Source of the DNA: Tissierellia bacterium
GTDB lineage: Bacteria > Bacillota > Clostridia > Tissierellales > Tissierellaceae
Direction of reading: 5' to 3'
DNA length: 64,000 bases
Assembly: GCA_012735245.1 (NCBI GenBank)
Contig: JAAYHU010000137.1
Coordinates: 1 to 64,000 of the forward strand
This document shows, piece after piece, positions 47,054 through 55,883 of the stretch (position 1 is its first letter; every line of letters starts with the position of its first letter). A program made the translations under genes and the position numbers. The notes below the pieces were generated by a model. It did not search any database and had not been told where the DNA came from. It saw only the letters and a list, made by a program, of their open reading frames with translations.

Positions 47054-48922
47054 ATGAAACTTAATTTAGGAAAGATATATGAAAAAAGTATGGATAAGGA
47101 AGTGCGAAAGGCCTTAGGCCAGTATTATACGCCGGAATTTATTATAAAATATATCGTAGAGAAAACCTTAGCCAATATTGATGTCTTAGATAAGCCTTTT
47201 TTAAAAATAATAGATATTTCCTGTGGAGCAGGCTATTTTTTACTAGCTGCCTATGATACTCTTAAGGAAAAATTTTTAGAAGAAATCCATAATCTAAAAA
47301 ATATGTATGGGGAAGAAGTTTATACCTTAGAAAAAGATGGAAAGAGAATAAAGGTCCTAGGTAAAGACTATTGGGTAGAAGAAAACATCCATTATCACAT
47401 AATTAAGAACTGTATCTATGGGGCTGATAAGGATAGTTTAGCTGTAGAAATAACCAAGGCCATGTTATTATCAAAAGGTGAAAAAGCTGATGTAGATGAT
47501 TTAAATATAATTAACTGTGATAGCCTAATTAGGTGGGAAAATAAAACAGATTATGAAAATCATGAAGAGCTTTTAGTAAAGTTTTGGTCTAACAAGTTTG
47601 ATGTGGTAGTAGGTAATCCTCCCTATATTGGCCATAAGCAATTGAATATGGATTACAAAAAGTGGTTATTAGAAGAATACGAGGATGTGTTTAAAGACAA
47701 ATCGGATATATCCTATTGTTTTTTTAAAAGAATATTAGAGATATTAAGTCCTAGGGGTGTAGCTGGCATAATTACATCTAGATATTTTATGGAAAGTCCA
47801 ACAGGAACCCAGTTAAGGGGATACCTAAGGGACAATGCAAGGATTTTAGAGATAGTTGATTTTTATGGTGCTGAAATATTTAAGGATGTTGGAGTGGCAA
47901 CAGCCATATATATTTTCACAAAAGAAAGGTTAATGAATAACGAAATCCAAGTAAAAAAACTAGTAGATGATAATTATAAATTTTCAAATACAGATGATTT
48001 AAAGGAACTATTGGGAACAGATTTGTTTGAAGGATTCACAATAAGACAAAACAGCTTAAGCCTAGCTAGGTGGGTATTGGTATCTAAAGAAAAACTCAAT
48101 ATTTATAATAAAATAGAAAGAAAAGCTCAGTATAGCTTAAGGGATGTAGCCTTAAGCTTTCAAGGTATTATTACTGGTTGCGATAAGGCATTTGTATTAT
48201 CAAAAAAAGATATATCTGAATACAATGTAGAAGGGGAAATAACTAAAAATTGGATTAAAAATAGTGATATAGAAAAATTTACAGTTAAGGATTCAAATCT
48301 ATTTTTGATATATGCTGATTCTATTGAAAATGAAAGGGATTACCCTAATAGTATTAAATATATTGAAAGGTATAGAAATAGACTGGAAAATAGAAGGGAA
48401 TGTAAAAAAGGTATAAGAAAGTGGTATCATCTCCAATGGGGAAGGGATAGCAGGCTTTTCGAGAATCCTAAAATAATTTTTCCCTTTAAATCCAGTGAAA
48501 ACAGGTTTGCCCTGGACTTAAATAAAAGCTATTTCAGTGCAGATATTTATGCCCTTATCATAAAAGACGAATTTAAGGACAAAATTACCTTAGAGTATTT
48601 ATTGGGATTACTGAATTCAAATCTTTATGAATTCTATTTTAAACTATTTGGCAAAAAAATGGGAAGAGGCATGTATGATTACTATCCCAATTCAATTTTA
48701 GATTTAAAGATAATTACGGGTGACATTACAGATGAAATCACTGACAAGGTGCGAAAAATTTTAAGCTTAGCAAAGAAGAAAAACCAGGTTGAAAATGATT
48801 TAGCAAAAAAAGTAATGCTCCTTAGGCATGATATAGATGAAATCTTAAACTCATATTTTAATTTAACTAAAAAGGAAATAGAAATTATAAATAGCATGGT
48901 TAATCCACCTAAGGTTTTGTAA
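47054..48922 (+). CDS. camA: Orphan N6-adenine DNA methyltransferase, CamA-like
   Basis: This 622-residue protein resembles the orphan methyltransferase CamA of Clostridioides difficile, which methylates the last A of CAAAAA and is needed for normal sporulation. An N-terminal helix (LGQYYTPEFIIKYIVEKTL) leads into SAM motif I DISCGAGYFLL and catalytic motif IV NPPYIGHKQL (N6-adenine type). The target-recognition half contains SFQGIITGCDKAF, RRECKKGIRKWYHLQWGR and PFKSSENRFALD, all close to my memory of CamA. No nuclease domain or restriction gene is next to it. AGAGGTG lies six bases before ATG 47054. Recognition sequence and orthology are inferred and not tested. Confidence 0.8.
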   Translation: MKLNLGKIYEKSMDKEVRKALGQYYTPEFIIKYIVEKTLANIDVLDKPFLKIIDISCGAGYFLLAAYDTLKEKFLEEIHNLKNMYGEEVYTLEKDGKRIKVLGKDYWVEENIHYHIIKNCIYGADKDSLAVEITKAMLLSKGEKADVDDLNIINCDSLIRWENKTDYENHEELLVKFWSNKFDVVVGNPPYIGHKQLNMDYKKWLLEEYEDVFKDKSDISYCFFKRILEILSPRGVAGIITSRYFMESPTGTQLRGYLRDNARILEIVDFYGAEIFKDVGVATAIYIFTKERLMNNEIQVKKLVDDNYKFSNTDDLKELLGTDLFEGFTIRQNSLSLARWVLVSKEKLNIYNKIERKAQYSLRDVALSFQGIITGCDKAFVLSKKDISEYNVEGEITKNWIKNSDIEKFTVKDSNLFLIYADSIENERDYPNSIKYIERYRNRLENRRECKKGIRKWYHLQWGRDSRLFENPKIIFPFKSSENRFALDLNKSYFSADIYALIIKDEFKDKITLEYLLGLLNSNLYEFYFKLFGKKMGRGMYDYYPNSILDLKIITGDITDEITDKVRKILSLAKKKNQVENDLAKKVMLLRHDIDEILNSYFNLTKKEIEIINSMVNPPKVL

Positions 48923-48929
48923 CCTTTTT
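48911..48929 (+). terminator. Short terminator at the end of the methyltransferase gene
   Basis: AAGGTT, TTGT, AACCTTTTTG: a 6-bp stem at the stop codon, with a T run. The stem is short, so efficiency is doubtful. Confidence 0.45.
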
Positions 48930-49009
48930 GTAATCTTTTATTGCAATAAATAGTTAAATATAATAGAATATATATAAGTATTTTTATAAAACTCAAGGGA
49001 GTGTTTAAA

Positions 49010-50044
49010 TTGCAAACAACAAAGCACAAAATACCTATGGCCATAGTAGGTATTTGTATTATTGGATTAATTGGGTTTAAGGACACTGGAGTATTCGTAA
49101 AGGATTATCTTAGTATAAAAGATGATGAGACTGAAATCCTGTTTAATAAGGAAGAGCAAGTAAAGGTAATAAAAGAGACAGATAGGAGTTTTATTATAGA
49201 AAAAGATGGGAGCAGGTATGAAATTCCCTTGGATGTTATGATCAGAAAAGATAGGATAACTCAGAAATATAAGGTACTTGAGGGTACATCAATATTAGAC
49301 AAACCCCTAGGTAATCCCATTAGATTTTTAAACAGAGACGAGATTGTACAAGCATTAGAATTCAGTGGAGATTATGGATATTTTACTACTGAAGAGGGCA
49401 CAAAAGGTTATATACTATTATCCCACTTAGAAGCAATAGTGGAGGACAATATTTCATATGGAATTTCTAAAGTTGACAAGATTTTAGTAGAAAATAATAC
49501 ATATTATACCTTAGTTAAGGGTGAAGTTGTTGCTATTAAGGATTTTAAAGAAGATACCTTTATAGTAGTAGATGAAAATAACAATGAATTTGGAGTAAAT
49601 AAGGATTATATAGAACTTAAAAGGATTAGAGATACGGTCAATAGAAGCAATGTGTCTAGAAGGGCTTCTAATATAACAAAAGTAATAGAAGCAGCTTATA
49701 ATGCCTTAGGGAAACCATATGTCTATGGCGGTACTGGAGCAAAGGGCTATGATTGTTCGGGCCTTACTTATTCCATATATTTAAATACTCTGAACATAAA
49801 ATTAAATAGATCATCTAGGGCACAGGCATCTAATGGGGTTGCAGTTAACAGACAAGACCTGATTCCAGGAGATTTAGTTTTTTTCAGGACCAGTGGAAAA
49901 AACATAGGCCATGTAGGTATATATATTGGCGATGGAAAGATGATACATGCTTCCTCTGGTAGAAAAAAGGTGATTATTTCCTCCTTAGATGAGTCTTATT
50001 ATAGAACAAGGTATGTCACTGCAAGAAGAATAATAAATGATTAA
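49010..50044 (+). CDS. NlpC/P60 peptidoglycan endopeptidase with SH3-like region
   Basis: This 344-residue secreted wall enzyme starts with a hydrophobic stretch (MAIVGICIIGLIGF) that acts as signal or anchor, then SH3-like beta-rich sequence (about 80-150). A catalytic NlpC/P60 domain (about 225-344) contains the catalytic cysteine in YDCSGL, a histidine in GHVGIYIGDG and a third polar residue in IHASS. It should cut between D-Glu and the diamino acid in stem peptides. The start is TTG 49010, six bases after AAGGGAGTG; GTG 49001 overlaps that site. Confidence 0.88.
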   Translation: MQTTKHKIPMAIVGICIIGLIGFKDTGVFVKDYLSIKDDETEILFNKEEQVKVIKETDRSFIIEKDGSRYEIPLDVMIRKDRITQKYKVLEGTSILDKPLGNPIRFLNRDEIVQALEFSGDYGYFTTEEGTKGYILLSHLEAIVEDNISYGISKVDKILVENNTYYTLVKGEVVAIKDFKEDTFIVVDENNNEFGVNKDYIELKRIRDTVNRSNVSRRASNITKVIEAAYNALGKPYVYGGTGAKGYDCSGLTYSIYLNTLNIKLNRSSRAQASNGVAVNRQDLIPGDLVFFRTSGKNIGHVGIYIGDGKMIHASSGRKKVIISSLDESYYRTRYVTARRIIND

Positions 50045-50070
50045 AACCACTGATTTTAGTCAGTGGTTTT
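50043..50070 (+). terminator. Terminator after the NlpC/P60 gene
   Basis: An 11-bp repeat, AAAACCACTGA / TCAGTGGTTTT, overlapping the stop codon. Confidence 0.85.
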
Positions 50071-50106
50071 CTTGTGTTCAATTTTTCCACTTTTACCTTG
50101 CTTTTC

Positions 50107-50134
50107 TTGAATAATAATAAAAATATGTTATAAT
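50107..50134 (+). promoter_or_regulatory. Promoter of folD
   Basis: TTGAAT, 16 bases, TATAAT, 54 bases before the folD ATG. Confidence 0.65.
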
Positions 50135-50188
50135 TTGAGTAGTCAATACAAATATTTATGTAGATAATATAGGAAAGAGGTGTTATTA

Positions 50189-51034
50189 ATGGCAGAGATT
50201 TTAAAGGGCAAAGTTGTTGCTGACAAAATAAAGGAAAAGATGAAAAAAGACATTGAAGAGCTGAAAAAAAATGGCAAAACTCCTACTTTAGGTATTGTTA
50301 GGCTTGGAGATAATCCAGATGATATTTCCTATGAAAGAAGCATAATTAAGAACTGTGAAAGGATAGGCATTGAAGCAAAGGTATTTGAAAGAGATATAAA
50401 TATGACTACAGAGGAATTAGTTTCTTTAATGGAAGAGTTAAATAATGATAACACAATATCAGGTGTCTTAGTCTTTAGACCCCTACCTAAACACATAGAT
50501 GAAGGCAAGGTAAGAGAAGCCCTTTCCCCAAGTAAAGATGTGGACTGTATGCATCCAATGAATTTAGCTAGAATATTTGAAGGTGACTTATCAGGCTTTG
50601 CTCCATGTACTCCAAAGGCTGCTATGGAAATACTATTAGACTATGGTATAGACTTAGAAGGTAAGAATGTAGTTATTGTAAATAGGTCAATGGTTTTAGG
50701 CAAACCTCTTGCTATGATGATGCTTAAGCAAAATGCAACTGTCACAATATGTCATTCAAGAACTAAGGATTTACCTGAAATAACTAAAAAAGCTGATGTA
50801 GTAGTAACAGCCTTAGGAAAAGCTAAATTCTTTGATGAAAAATACTTTAATGAAAATTCTATTTGCATTGATGTAGGAATTAGTTTAGATGAGGAAGGAA
50901 ATTTAAGTGGAGATATTGATTTTGAAAAAGTGTCTGAATTAGTATCCAAGATTACTCCAGTTCCAGGAGGAGTAGGTTCTGTAACTACATCCATACTATT
51001 ATCCCACGTAGTAGAGGCATGTAAGAGAATGTAA
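50189..51034 (+). CDS. folD: Bifunctional methylenetetrahydrofolate dehydrogenase/cyclohydrolase
   Basis: This 281-residue FolD makes 10-formyl-THF from 5,10-methylene-THF. The N-terminal catalytic lobe shows [18 protein letters not shown] (Tyr and Lys region), the nucleotide lobe has [17 protein letters not shown] and [11 protein letters not shown], and the C-terminal end [18 protein letters not shown] is typical. AAGAGGTG precedes ATG 50189. It stands alone between two terminators. Confidence 0.96.
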   Translation: MAEILKGKVVADKIKEKMKKDIEELKKNGKTPTLGIVRLGDNPDDISYERSIIKNCERIGIEAKVFERDINMTTEELVSLMEELNNDNTISGVLVFRPLPKHIDEGKVREALSPSKDVDCMHPMNLARIFEGDLSGFAPCTPKAAMEILLDYGIDLEGKNVVIVNRSMVLGKPLAMMMLKQNATVTICHSRTKDLPEITKKADVVVTALGKAKFFDEKYFNENSICIDVGISLDEEGNLSGDIDFEKVSELVSKITPVPGGVGSVTTSILLSHVVEACKRM

Positions 51035-51060
51035 AGAGTCTTTTTTAAGACTCTTTTTTT
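51033..51060 (+). terminator. Terminator after folD
   Basis: A 10-bp stem, AAAGAGTCTT / AAGACTCTTT, with a TTTT loop and a seven-T tail. Confidence 0.88.
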
Positions 51061-51093
51061 CATTTATCAACAAAACTAGTCAATATTCTTTGA

Positions 51094-51118
51094 AGGAGAT
51101 TTCATATATTTATAGAAT
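51094..51118 (+). promoter_or_regulatory. Possible sigma-H promoter of the spoIIA operon
   Basis: AGGAGAT at 51094-51100, 13 bases, AGAAT at 51114-51118. This resembles the sigma-H pattern (AGGAWWT, about 14 bases, HGAAT) with one mismatch. It lies 35 bases before the spoIIAA start; in Bacillus this operon is sigma-H dependent. Confidence 0.55.
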
Positions 51119-51152
51119 ATATACTTATGATAAATTATGGGGAGGGGATATT

Positions 51153-51488
51153 TTGTATATATCAGTTGAAAAACATAAGGACAACCTGTTAATCCAGTTT
51201 AAAGGGGAGTTAGACCACCATAGCTCTGAAATAGTTAGACAAAAAATAGATCAACAATATCTTGACCAAAGAATTAGAAATATTATATTAGATTTAAGAG
51301 GATTAACCTTTATGGATAGTTCAGGAATTGGACTTATAATGGGTAGATATAAAAATTGTCTAGAGAAAAAAGGGAAACTGTCTATAGTTAATGACAATCC
51401 ACAAGTAGATAAGATGCTTAAAATGTCTGGATTACTCAAGATAATAAATGTATATCCAACAATTGAATCAGCAATTGAAAATATATAA
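51153..51488 (+). CDS. spoIIAA: Anti-sigma F factor antagonist SpoIIAA
   Basis: This 111-residue STAS-domain protein frees sigma F by binding SpoIIAB in the forespore. The phosphorylated serine lies in [16 protein letters not shown] at about residue 58. GGAGG stands seven bases before TTG 51153, which gives [21 protein letters not shown] (in part) at the start, as in the family. The longer frame upstream (ATG 51090) is unlikely because it overlaps the presumed promoter. Confidence 0.95.
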   Translation: MYISVEKHKDNLLIQFKGELDHHSSEIVRQKIDQQYLDQRIRNIILDLRGLTFMDSSGIGLIMGRYKNCLEKKGKLSIVNDNPQVDKMLKMSGLLKIINVYPTIESAIENI

Positions 51489-51502
51489 AGGAGATGAATA
51501 CC

Positions 51503-51940
51503 ATGGAAAAAAATTATATGAAATTGGAATTCTTGAGCAAATCTAGTAATGAATCTTTTGCAAGAGTAGTAGTTGCGGCATTTGCATCACAGTTAGATCC
51601 AACCTTAGAAGAATTATCTGACATAAAGACTGCAGTTTCAGAAGCAGTTACCAATGCCATCATTCATGGTTATGAATATGGGGAAGGGATAATAATACTA
51701 GAGGCTAAGATAATAGATGATGAAATAGAAATACTAGTGGAAGATAAGGGGATGGGGATTGCGGATATAGAAAAGGCAATGGAGCCCTTTTACACGTCTA
51801 AACCTAATTTGGAAAGATCTGGAATGGGGTTTACCGTTATGGAGACCTTTATGGATAGCCTTGAGGTAGAGAGCAAAAAAGGTGAAGGTACAAAGGTTAG
51901 GATGAGGAAAAAATTCAAAAGCCTCTCATCTAAGGAGTAG
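51503..51940 (+). CDS. spoIIAB: Anti-sigma F factor SpoIIAB (serine kinase)
   Basis: This 145-residue GHKL-type kinase holds sigma F and phosphorylates SpoIIAA. The N box is [19 protein letters not shown], with EDKGMGI and SGMGFTVME as nucleotide-binding motifs. AAAGGAG is nine bases before ATG 51503, so that start is favoured over ATG 51494. The middle gene of spoIIAA-AB-sigF. Confidence 0.96.
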   Translation: MEKNYMKLEFLSKSSNESFARVVVAAFASQLDPTLEELSDIKTAVSEAVTNAIIHGYEYGEGIIILEAKIIDDEIEILVEDKGMGIADIEKAMEPFYTSKPNLERSGMGFTVMETFMDSLEVESKKGEGTKVRMRKKFKSLSSKE

Positions 51941-51945
51941 ATAAT

Positions 51946-52704
51946 ATGGGTTCCAGTGCAGAGAAAAAAAACCTTTTATCCCACGAGGAGACCATTGAAC
52001 TTATTAAAAGGGCGCAAAAGGGAGATATGGAAGCAAAGGATATATTGGTATCATATAACTTGGGACTTATTAGGTCAGTACTTAAAGGCTTTGCTAATAG
52101 GGGATACGAAATTGAGGATCTATTTCAAATAGGGAGCATAGGATTACTTAAGGCCATTGATAAATTTGACCTGTCTTATGATGTAAAGTTTTCTACCTAT
52201 GCAGTACCGATGATAGTTGGAGAAATAAAAAGATTTCTAAGGGATGATGGCTTATTAAAGGTAAGCAGGTCCCTGAAACATACAGCTGCTAAGGCTAAGG
52301 GGGCAGAAGAAAGGCTATTTCATGAGCTTGGGAGAGAACCTACAATACAAGAAATATCAGCGGATATAGGCGTAGATAAGGAAGAAGTAGTAATGGCTTT
52401 AGAAGCCTCCTACCACCCTGAATACTTATATGATGTAGTACATCAAAACGATAGCAATCCTTTATACTTGATAGATAAAATAAGCCTTGATGCTAAAGAC
52501 GAGGGAGATGTTATAGACAATATAGTTCTAAAGGAAATGTTATCAAAGTTAAAACCTAGGGACAGGCAAGTAATTATTTTAAGGTATTTTAAAGGCAAGA
52601 CCCAAACTGAGGTAGCAAAGCAGCTGGGCATTTCTCAGGTCCAAGTGTCTAGAATAGAAAAGAAAATTATAGAAGAAATGAGGAAAAATTTGACAAAGGC
52701 ATAA
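51946..52704 (+). CDS. sigF: Forespore sigma factor F
   Basis: This 252-residue sigma factor starts early forespore expression. Region 2 contains GIEDLFQIG-like IEDLFQIGSIGLLKAIDKFD and FSTYAVPMIVGEIKRFLRD, region 3 is marked by HELGREPTIQEIS, and region 4 by FKGKTQTEVAKQLGISQVQVS (in part). Its activity is set by the two preceding genes. It is followed by a terminator and the spoVA genes. Confidence 0.95.
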   Translation: MGSSAEKKNLLSHEETIELIKRAQKGDMEAKDILVSYNLGLIRSVLKGFANRGYEIEDLFQIGSIGLLKAIDKFDLSYDVKFSTYAVPMIVGEIKRFLRDDGLLKVSRSLKHTAAKAKGAEERLFHELGREPTIQEISADIGVDKEEVVMALEASYHPEYLYDVVHQNDSNPLYLIDKISLDAKDEGDVIDNIVLKEMLSKLKPRDRQVIILRYFKGKTQTEVAKQLGISQVQVSRIEKKIIEEMRKNLTKA

Positions 52705-52719
52705 TATATGCCTTTTTTT
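52695..52719 (+). terminator. Terminator after sigF
   Basis: AAAGGCATA / TATGCCTTT with a three-base loop and a T7 tail; the stem overlaps the end of sigF. Confidence 0.82.
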
Positions 52720-52748
52720 GTATGAATTGAAACAAATTGTAGATAATA
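52720..52748 (+). promoter_or_regulatory. Possible forespore promoter of the spoVA genes
   Basis: GTATG, 17 bases, GATAATA is a loose match to sigma F/G (GHATR, about 18, CATxHTA) with the C replaced by G. The location directly after the sigF terminator suits a separate spoVA transcript. Confidence 0.35.
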
Positions 52749-52766
52749 TTTTTATGAGGTGGTTAT

Positions 52767-52931
52767 ATGAAACTTAAACATAGTCACAAAAAGATAATTA
52801 TTCTGTTATCAGCTGTATTAATGATATTAACTGGATTCTTATGGTATAAAGAACAAAGTATCAATAAAGCAGCCCCTACTAGGGCAAAATTTGTAAAAAT
52901 AATGGGGAATTGGTGTAATAGAAATGGCTAA
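52767..52931 (+). CDS. 54-residue single-pass membrane protein at the sigF-spoVA junction
   Basis: This small frame has a basic start (KLKHSHKK), one hydrophobic helix (IIILLSAVLMILTGFLWY) and a polar tail with a KIMGNWCNRNG ending. A GAGGTGG ribosome site lies about five bases before the ATG. The stop overlaps the start of spoVAA by eight bases, which implies translational coupling to a sporulation operon. I do not recognise the family. In Bacillus no gene lies between sigF and spoVAA. Confidence 0.7.
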   Translation: MKLKHSHKKIIILLSAVLMILTGFLWYKEQSINKAAPTRAKFVKIMGNWCNRNG

Positions 52932-53547
52932 GGAAAAGGTATATCTTTTGATAAATAGTAAGGCCACTGTAAGTCCAGATAAATTAGTATATTTAAAGGA
53001 TATAGGGGAAGTATATTGTACAAATGAAAATTTAAAAAGGGATATTGAAAATATAAGGGTTGGAGAAAAGCACAATAAAGAAGACTGGGGCTATATGAAT
53101 GCCATAGAAATAAGTAGGAAGGTTTTAAACAAATATCCTAATATAGACCTGGAGCTAATTGGAGAAACAGAAGTTTTAATAGAATATAAGTCAAAGGAAG
53201 AAAAAAAGCCTCTTTGGGAATTCATTAAAGTGGCTTTTGTCTGTGCAGTCCTTTTTTTCGGAGCAGGTTTAGCCATTATCAATTTTCACGAGGATGTAAA
53301 TACTAGTAAAACTATGAAGGAACTATATTACACCTTTACAGGGGAGAAAAAAGACAATCCTCTGCTTTTAGTCATTCCATATTCTCTAGGCATTGGTGTT
53401 GGCGTTATGACCTTTTTTACTAGAGTACTGAGCCCTAGCCAAAGAAGGAGAAAGGAACCTGGACCTATGGAAATAGAATTATATTTATATGACAAAGATA
53501 TGGAAGAAAGCATATTAAACGATACTAAAAATAAAAAGGGGTTTTAA
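52924..53547 (+). CDS. spoVAA: Stage V sporulation protein AA
   Basis: This 207-residue protein has an N-terminal beta-rich soluble domain (about 1-95: EKVYLLINSKATVSP, LKDIGEVYCTN) and two membrane helices (about 97-117 and 140-165) with a short linker, matching SpoVAA. SpoVA proteins move dipicolinic acid into the spore and release it on germination. Part of the spoVAA-AB-AC-AD-AE run. Confidence 0.88.
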   Translation: MAKEKVYLLINSKATVSPDKLVYLKDIGEVYCTNENLKRDIENIRVGEKHNKEDWGYMNAIEISRKVLNKYPNIDLELIGETEVLIEYKSKEEKKPLWEFIKVAFVCAVLFFGAGLAIINFHEDVNTSKTMKELYYTFTGEKKDNPLLLVIPYSLGIGVGVMTFFTRVLSPSQRRRKEPGPMEIELYLYDKDMEESILNDTKNKKGF

Positions 53548-53551
53548 AAAT

Positions 53552-53965
53552 ATGATGAACTATTTGGCATTAATATTAATTGCCTTTGGTGGTGGCGTTA
53601 CGGTGGGGACTGCAACATCTGCCTTTATCTCAATACTTCAAATAGTACCTAGACTTACTCAAATTACCAATACTAGAGAAAAAATTAATCTCTATCAATT
53701 TACAATAGTAATTTCATTTATCTTATCTATATTAGTTTACTTTGGAGATTTTTCCTTACATCTTCCCCAAATACTTACTGTGCCAATTGGGCTTATATGT
53801 GGCATATTTGTTGGCCTATTTTCCTCTGCCTTGGCAGAGGTCTTAAATGTGATACCGGTTTTATCAAAAAAACTAAAAGTAAAAGACAGCCTAAAGCTTA
53901 TTATATGGTCCCTTATGGGTGGGAAAGTTGCAGGAGCTTTGATCTATTGGTTATTACTTAATTAA
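53552..53965 (+). CDS. spoVAB: Stage V sporulation protein AB
   Basis: This 137-residue protein has about four membrane helices and the family segments FGGGVTVGTATSAFIS and SALAEVLNVIPVLSKKLK. It follows spoVAA after four bases; AAAGGGG precedes the tandem ATGs (53552, 53555), and the first was taken. Part of the dipicolinic-acid channel system. Confidence 0.88.
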   Translation: MMNYLALILIAFGGGVTVGTATSAFISILQIVPRLTQITNTREKINLYQFTIVISFILSILVYFGDFSLHLPQILTVPIGLICGIFVGLFSSALAEVLNVIPVLSKKLKVKDSLKLIIWSLMGGKVAGALIYWLLLN

Positions 53966-53977
53966 GGAGATGATCAT

Positions 53978-54427
53978 ATGGAAAATATGACTAATAAGGA
54001 ATATCAGAAATATGCTGAAAAGAAGGTACCTAAACCAACATATTTTAAAAATATGTTAATGGCATTTTTAGTAGGAGGGATAATATGTACCTTTGGTCAG
54101 TTTATTAGAAACCTGCTTTTTAAAAGTGGTTTAGATGAAAAAGCTGTAGCAGGGGGAACAGCCATAATCTTAGTATTTTTAGGCGCCTTGCTTACTGGAC
54201 TTGGTGTTTATGATAAAATTGGGAAAATAGGCGGTGCAGGAGCAGCTATACCAATAACAGGGTTTTCAAATGCCATAGTATCTCCAGCAATGGAACATAG
54301 AACTGAAGGTCTAATCTTTGGAGTTGCATCTAAAATGTTTATAATAGCAGGACCGGTATTGGTATATGGAGTAACTAGTTCAGTTCTTGTAGGAATACTA
54401 TATCTATTATTAACAAAGGGGAGGTAA
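53978..54427 (+). CDS. spoVAC: Stage V sporulation protein AC
   Basis: This 149-residue membrane protein has SpoVAC features: FLVGGIICTFGQF, GVYDKIGKIGGAGAAIPITG and FSNAIVSPAMEHRTEGLIFG. In Bacillus SpoVAC is mechanosensitive and acts in dipicolinic acid release. Its helical pattern repeats in SpoVAE downstream. AAGGAGATG precedes the ATG; spoVAD follows after two bases. Confidence 0.95.
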   Translation: MENMTNKEYQKYAEKKVPKPTYFKNMLMAFLVGGIICTFGQFIRNLLFKSGLDEKAVAGGTAIILVFLGALLTGLGVYDKIGKIGGAGAAIPITGFSNAIVSPAMEHRTEGLIFGVASKMFIIAGPVLVYGVTSSVLVGILYLLLTKGR

Positions 54428-54429
54428 AT

Positions 54430-55449
54430 ATGGCATTAAAAAAACTCGGTTCACAAACAGTGAAATTTCATAATCCACCTTCCATAATAAGTACTTATAC
54501 AATAGTTGGGCCTAAAGAGGGAGAAGGGCCTTTAAAAGATTATTTCGACTTTATTCTAGAAGATGATATGTGGGGGCAAGCATCCTTTGAAAAGGCAGAA
54601 GCCAAAATACAGGAAGAAACAATAAAGGCAGCCATAAATAATGGAAACTTGACTAATCAAGATATCGATTTTATATTATCAGGAGACCTATTAAATCAAA
54701 TCGTATCTTCAACCTATACTGCAAGGCAGCTAAGCATTCCCTATTATGGTCTATACGGTGCTTGCTCCACTATGACTGAAAGCTTATCCTTAGGTGCCAT
54801 GATAATAGACGGAGGCTTTGCAGATAAGGTAGTTTGTGCCACATCTAGTCATTTTTCTTCTGCAGAAAGACAATTTAGATTTCCTCTAGAATATGGTAGT
54901 CAGAGAAATTTCTCATCCCAATGGACTGTTACTGGGGCAGGAGCCACCATATTGTCCTCTACTGGAGATGGACCATATATAACTTATGCAACTACTGGCA
55001 AAATTGTAGATAAGGGAATTAAAGATGCTAGCAATATGGGGGCTGCCATGGCACCAGCTGCAGTTGACACTTTAATAACCCATTTTAAAGATACTGGATT
55101 TTCTCCATCAGATTATGACTTAATAATATCTGGAGACTTAGGGAAAATTGGAAAGTCAATAGTTTTAGATCTTCTAAAAAAAGAAGGGTATGACCTTTCA
55201 AATAACTTTACAGATTGTGGAGTGGAAATATTTGATGGGGAAAAACAGGATACCCATGCTGGCGGTTCTGGTTGTGCTTGTGCAGCAGTAGTTTTCAATG
55301 GATACATTTATAAAGAAATGAAGAAAGGAAATCTAAAAAGAGTACTACTAATGGCAACTGGCGCACTTCACTCCACAATAATAAACCAACAAGGAGAATC
55401 TATACCAGGTATCGCCCATGCCATTACCATAGACATTAATAAAGATTAG
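54430..55449 (+). CDS. spoVAD: Stage V sporulation protein AD
   Basis: This 339-residue protein has a thiolase/beta-ketoacyl-synthase-like fold and binds dipicolinic acid. Diagnostic segments are the YYGLYGACSTMTESLSLG nucleophile region, SSHFSSAERQFRFP, and the C-terminal THAGGSGCACAAVVFNGY. The gene sits between spoVAC and spoVAE, as usual. GGGGAGG precedes the ATG. Confidence 0.97.
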   Translation: MALKKLGSQTVKFHNPPSIISTYTIVGPKEGEGPLKDYFDFILEDDMWGQASFEKAEAKIQEETIKAAINNGNLTNQDIDFILSGDLLNQIVSSTYTARQLSIPYYGLYGACSTMTESLSLGAMIIDGGFADKVVCATSSHFSSAERQFRFPLEYGSQRNFSSQWTVTGAGATILSSTGDGPYITYATTGKIVDKGIKDASNMGAAMAPAAVDTLITHFKDTGFSPSDYDLIISGDLGKIGKSIVLDLLKKEGYDLSNNFTDCGVEIFDGEKQDTHAGGSGCACAAVVFNGYIYKEMKKGNLKRVLLMATGALHSTIINQQGESIPGIAHAITIDINKD

Positions 55450-55459
55450 GAGTGATCTA

Positions 55460-55816
55460 ATGGAATATATAAGAGCTTTTATAGTAGGGGGATTGATTTG
55501 CGTAATAGGTCAAATAATTCTTGATACTACAAAATTAACACCAGCCCATATTTTAGTAACCTTTCTTACAGCAGGGGTTATTTTAGGTGGCATTGGTCTA
55601 TATGAGCCCTTAGTAAAATTTGCCGGGGCAGGGGCCACAGTGCCTATACTAGGCTTTGGCTATTCCCTTGCCCAAGGCGCAATAGAAGGGGCTAAATCAA
55701 ATGGGGTCATAGGTGCCTTTACAGGAGGAATAACTGCTACAGCCGGAGGCATTGCTGCAGCAATAATCTTCGGCTATATAATGTCCCTAGTATTTAAACC
55801 AAAAACAAAAAACTAA
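55460..55816 (+). CDS. spoVAE: Stage V sporulation protein AE (small form)
   Basis: This 118-residue membrane protein has about four helices and the SpoVAE pattern: FIVGGLICVIGQIILDTTK, GIGLYEPLVKFAGAGATVP and ILGFGYSLAQGAIEGAKSNG (each quoted in part). It corresponds to the small SpoVAEb-type protein. No larger spoVAEa or spoVAF gene follows: the operon ends in a terminator. Part of the dipicolinic acid transport complex. Confidence 0.94.
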   Translation: MEYIRAFIVGGLICVIGQIILDTTKLTPAHILVTFLTAGVILGGIGLYEPLVKFAGAGATVPILGFGYSLAQGAIEGAKSNGVIGAFTGGITATAGGIAAAIIFGYIMSLVFKPKTKN

Positions 55817-55840
55817 GGAAAACTATATAGAATATAATGA

Positions 55841-55883
55841 ATATCGGATAATAAGTATATATGCCTATATCCGATATTTTTTT
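55841..55883 (+). terminator. Terminator of the spoVA operon
   Basis: The 10-bp repeat ATATCGGATA / TATCCGATAT with a loop and an eight-T tail. Confidence 0.85.
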
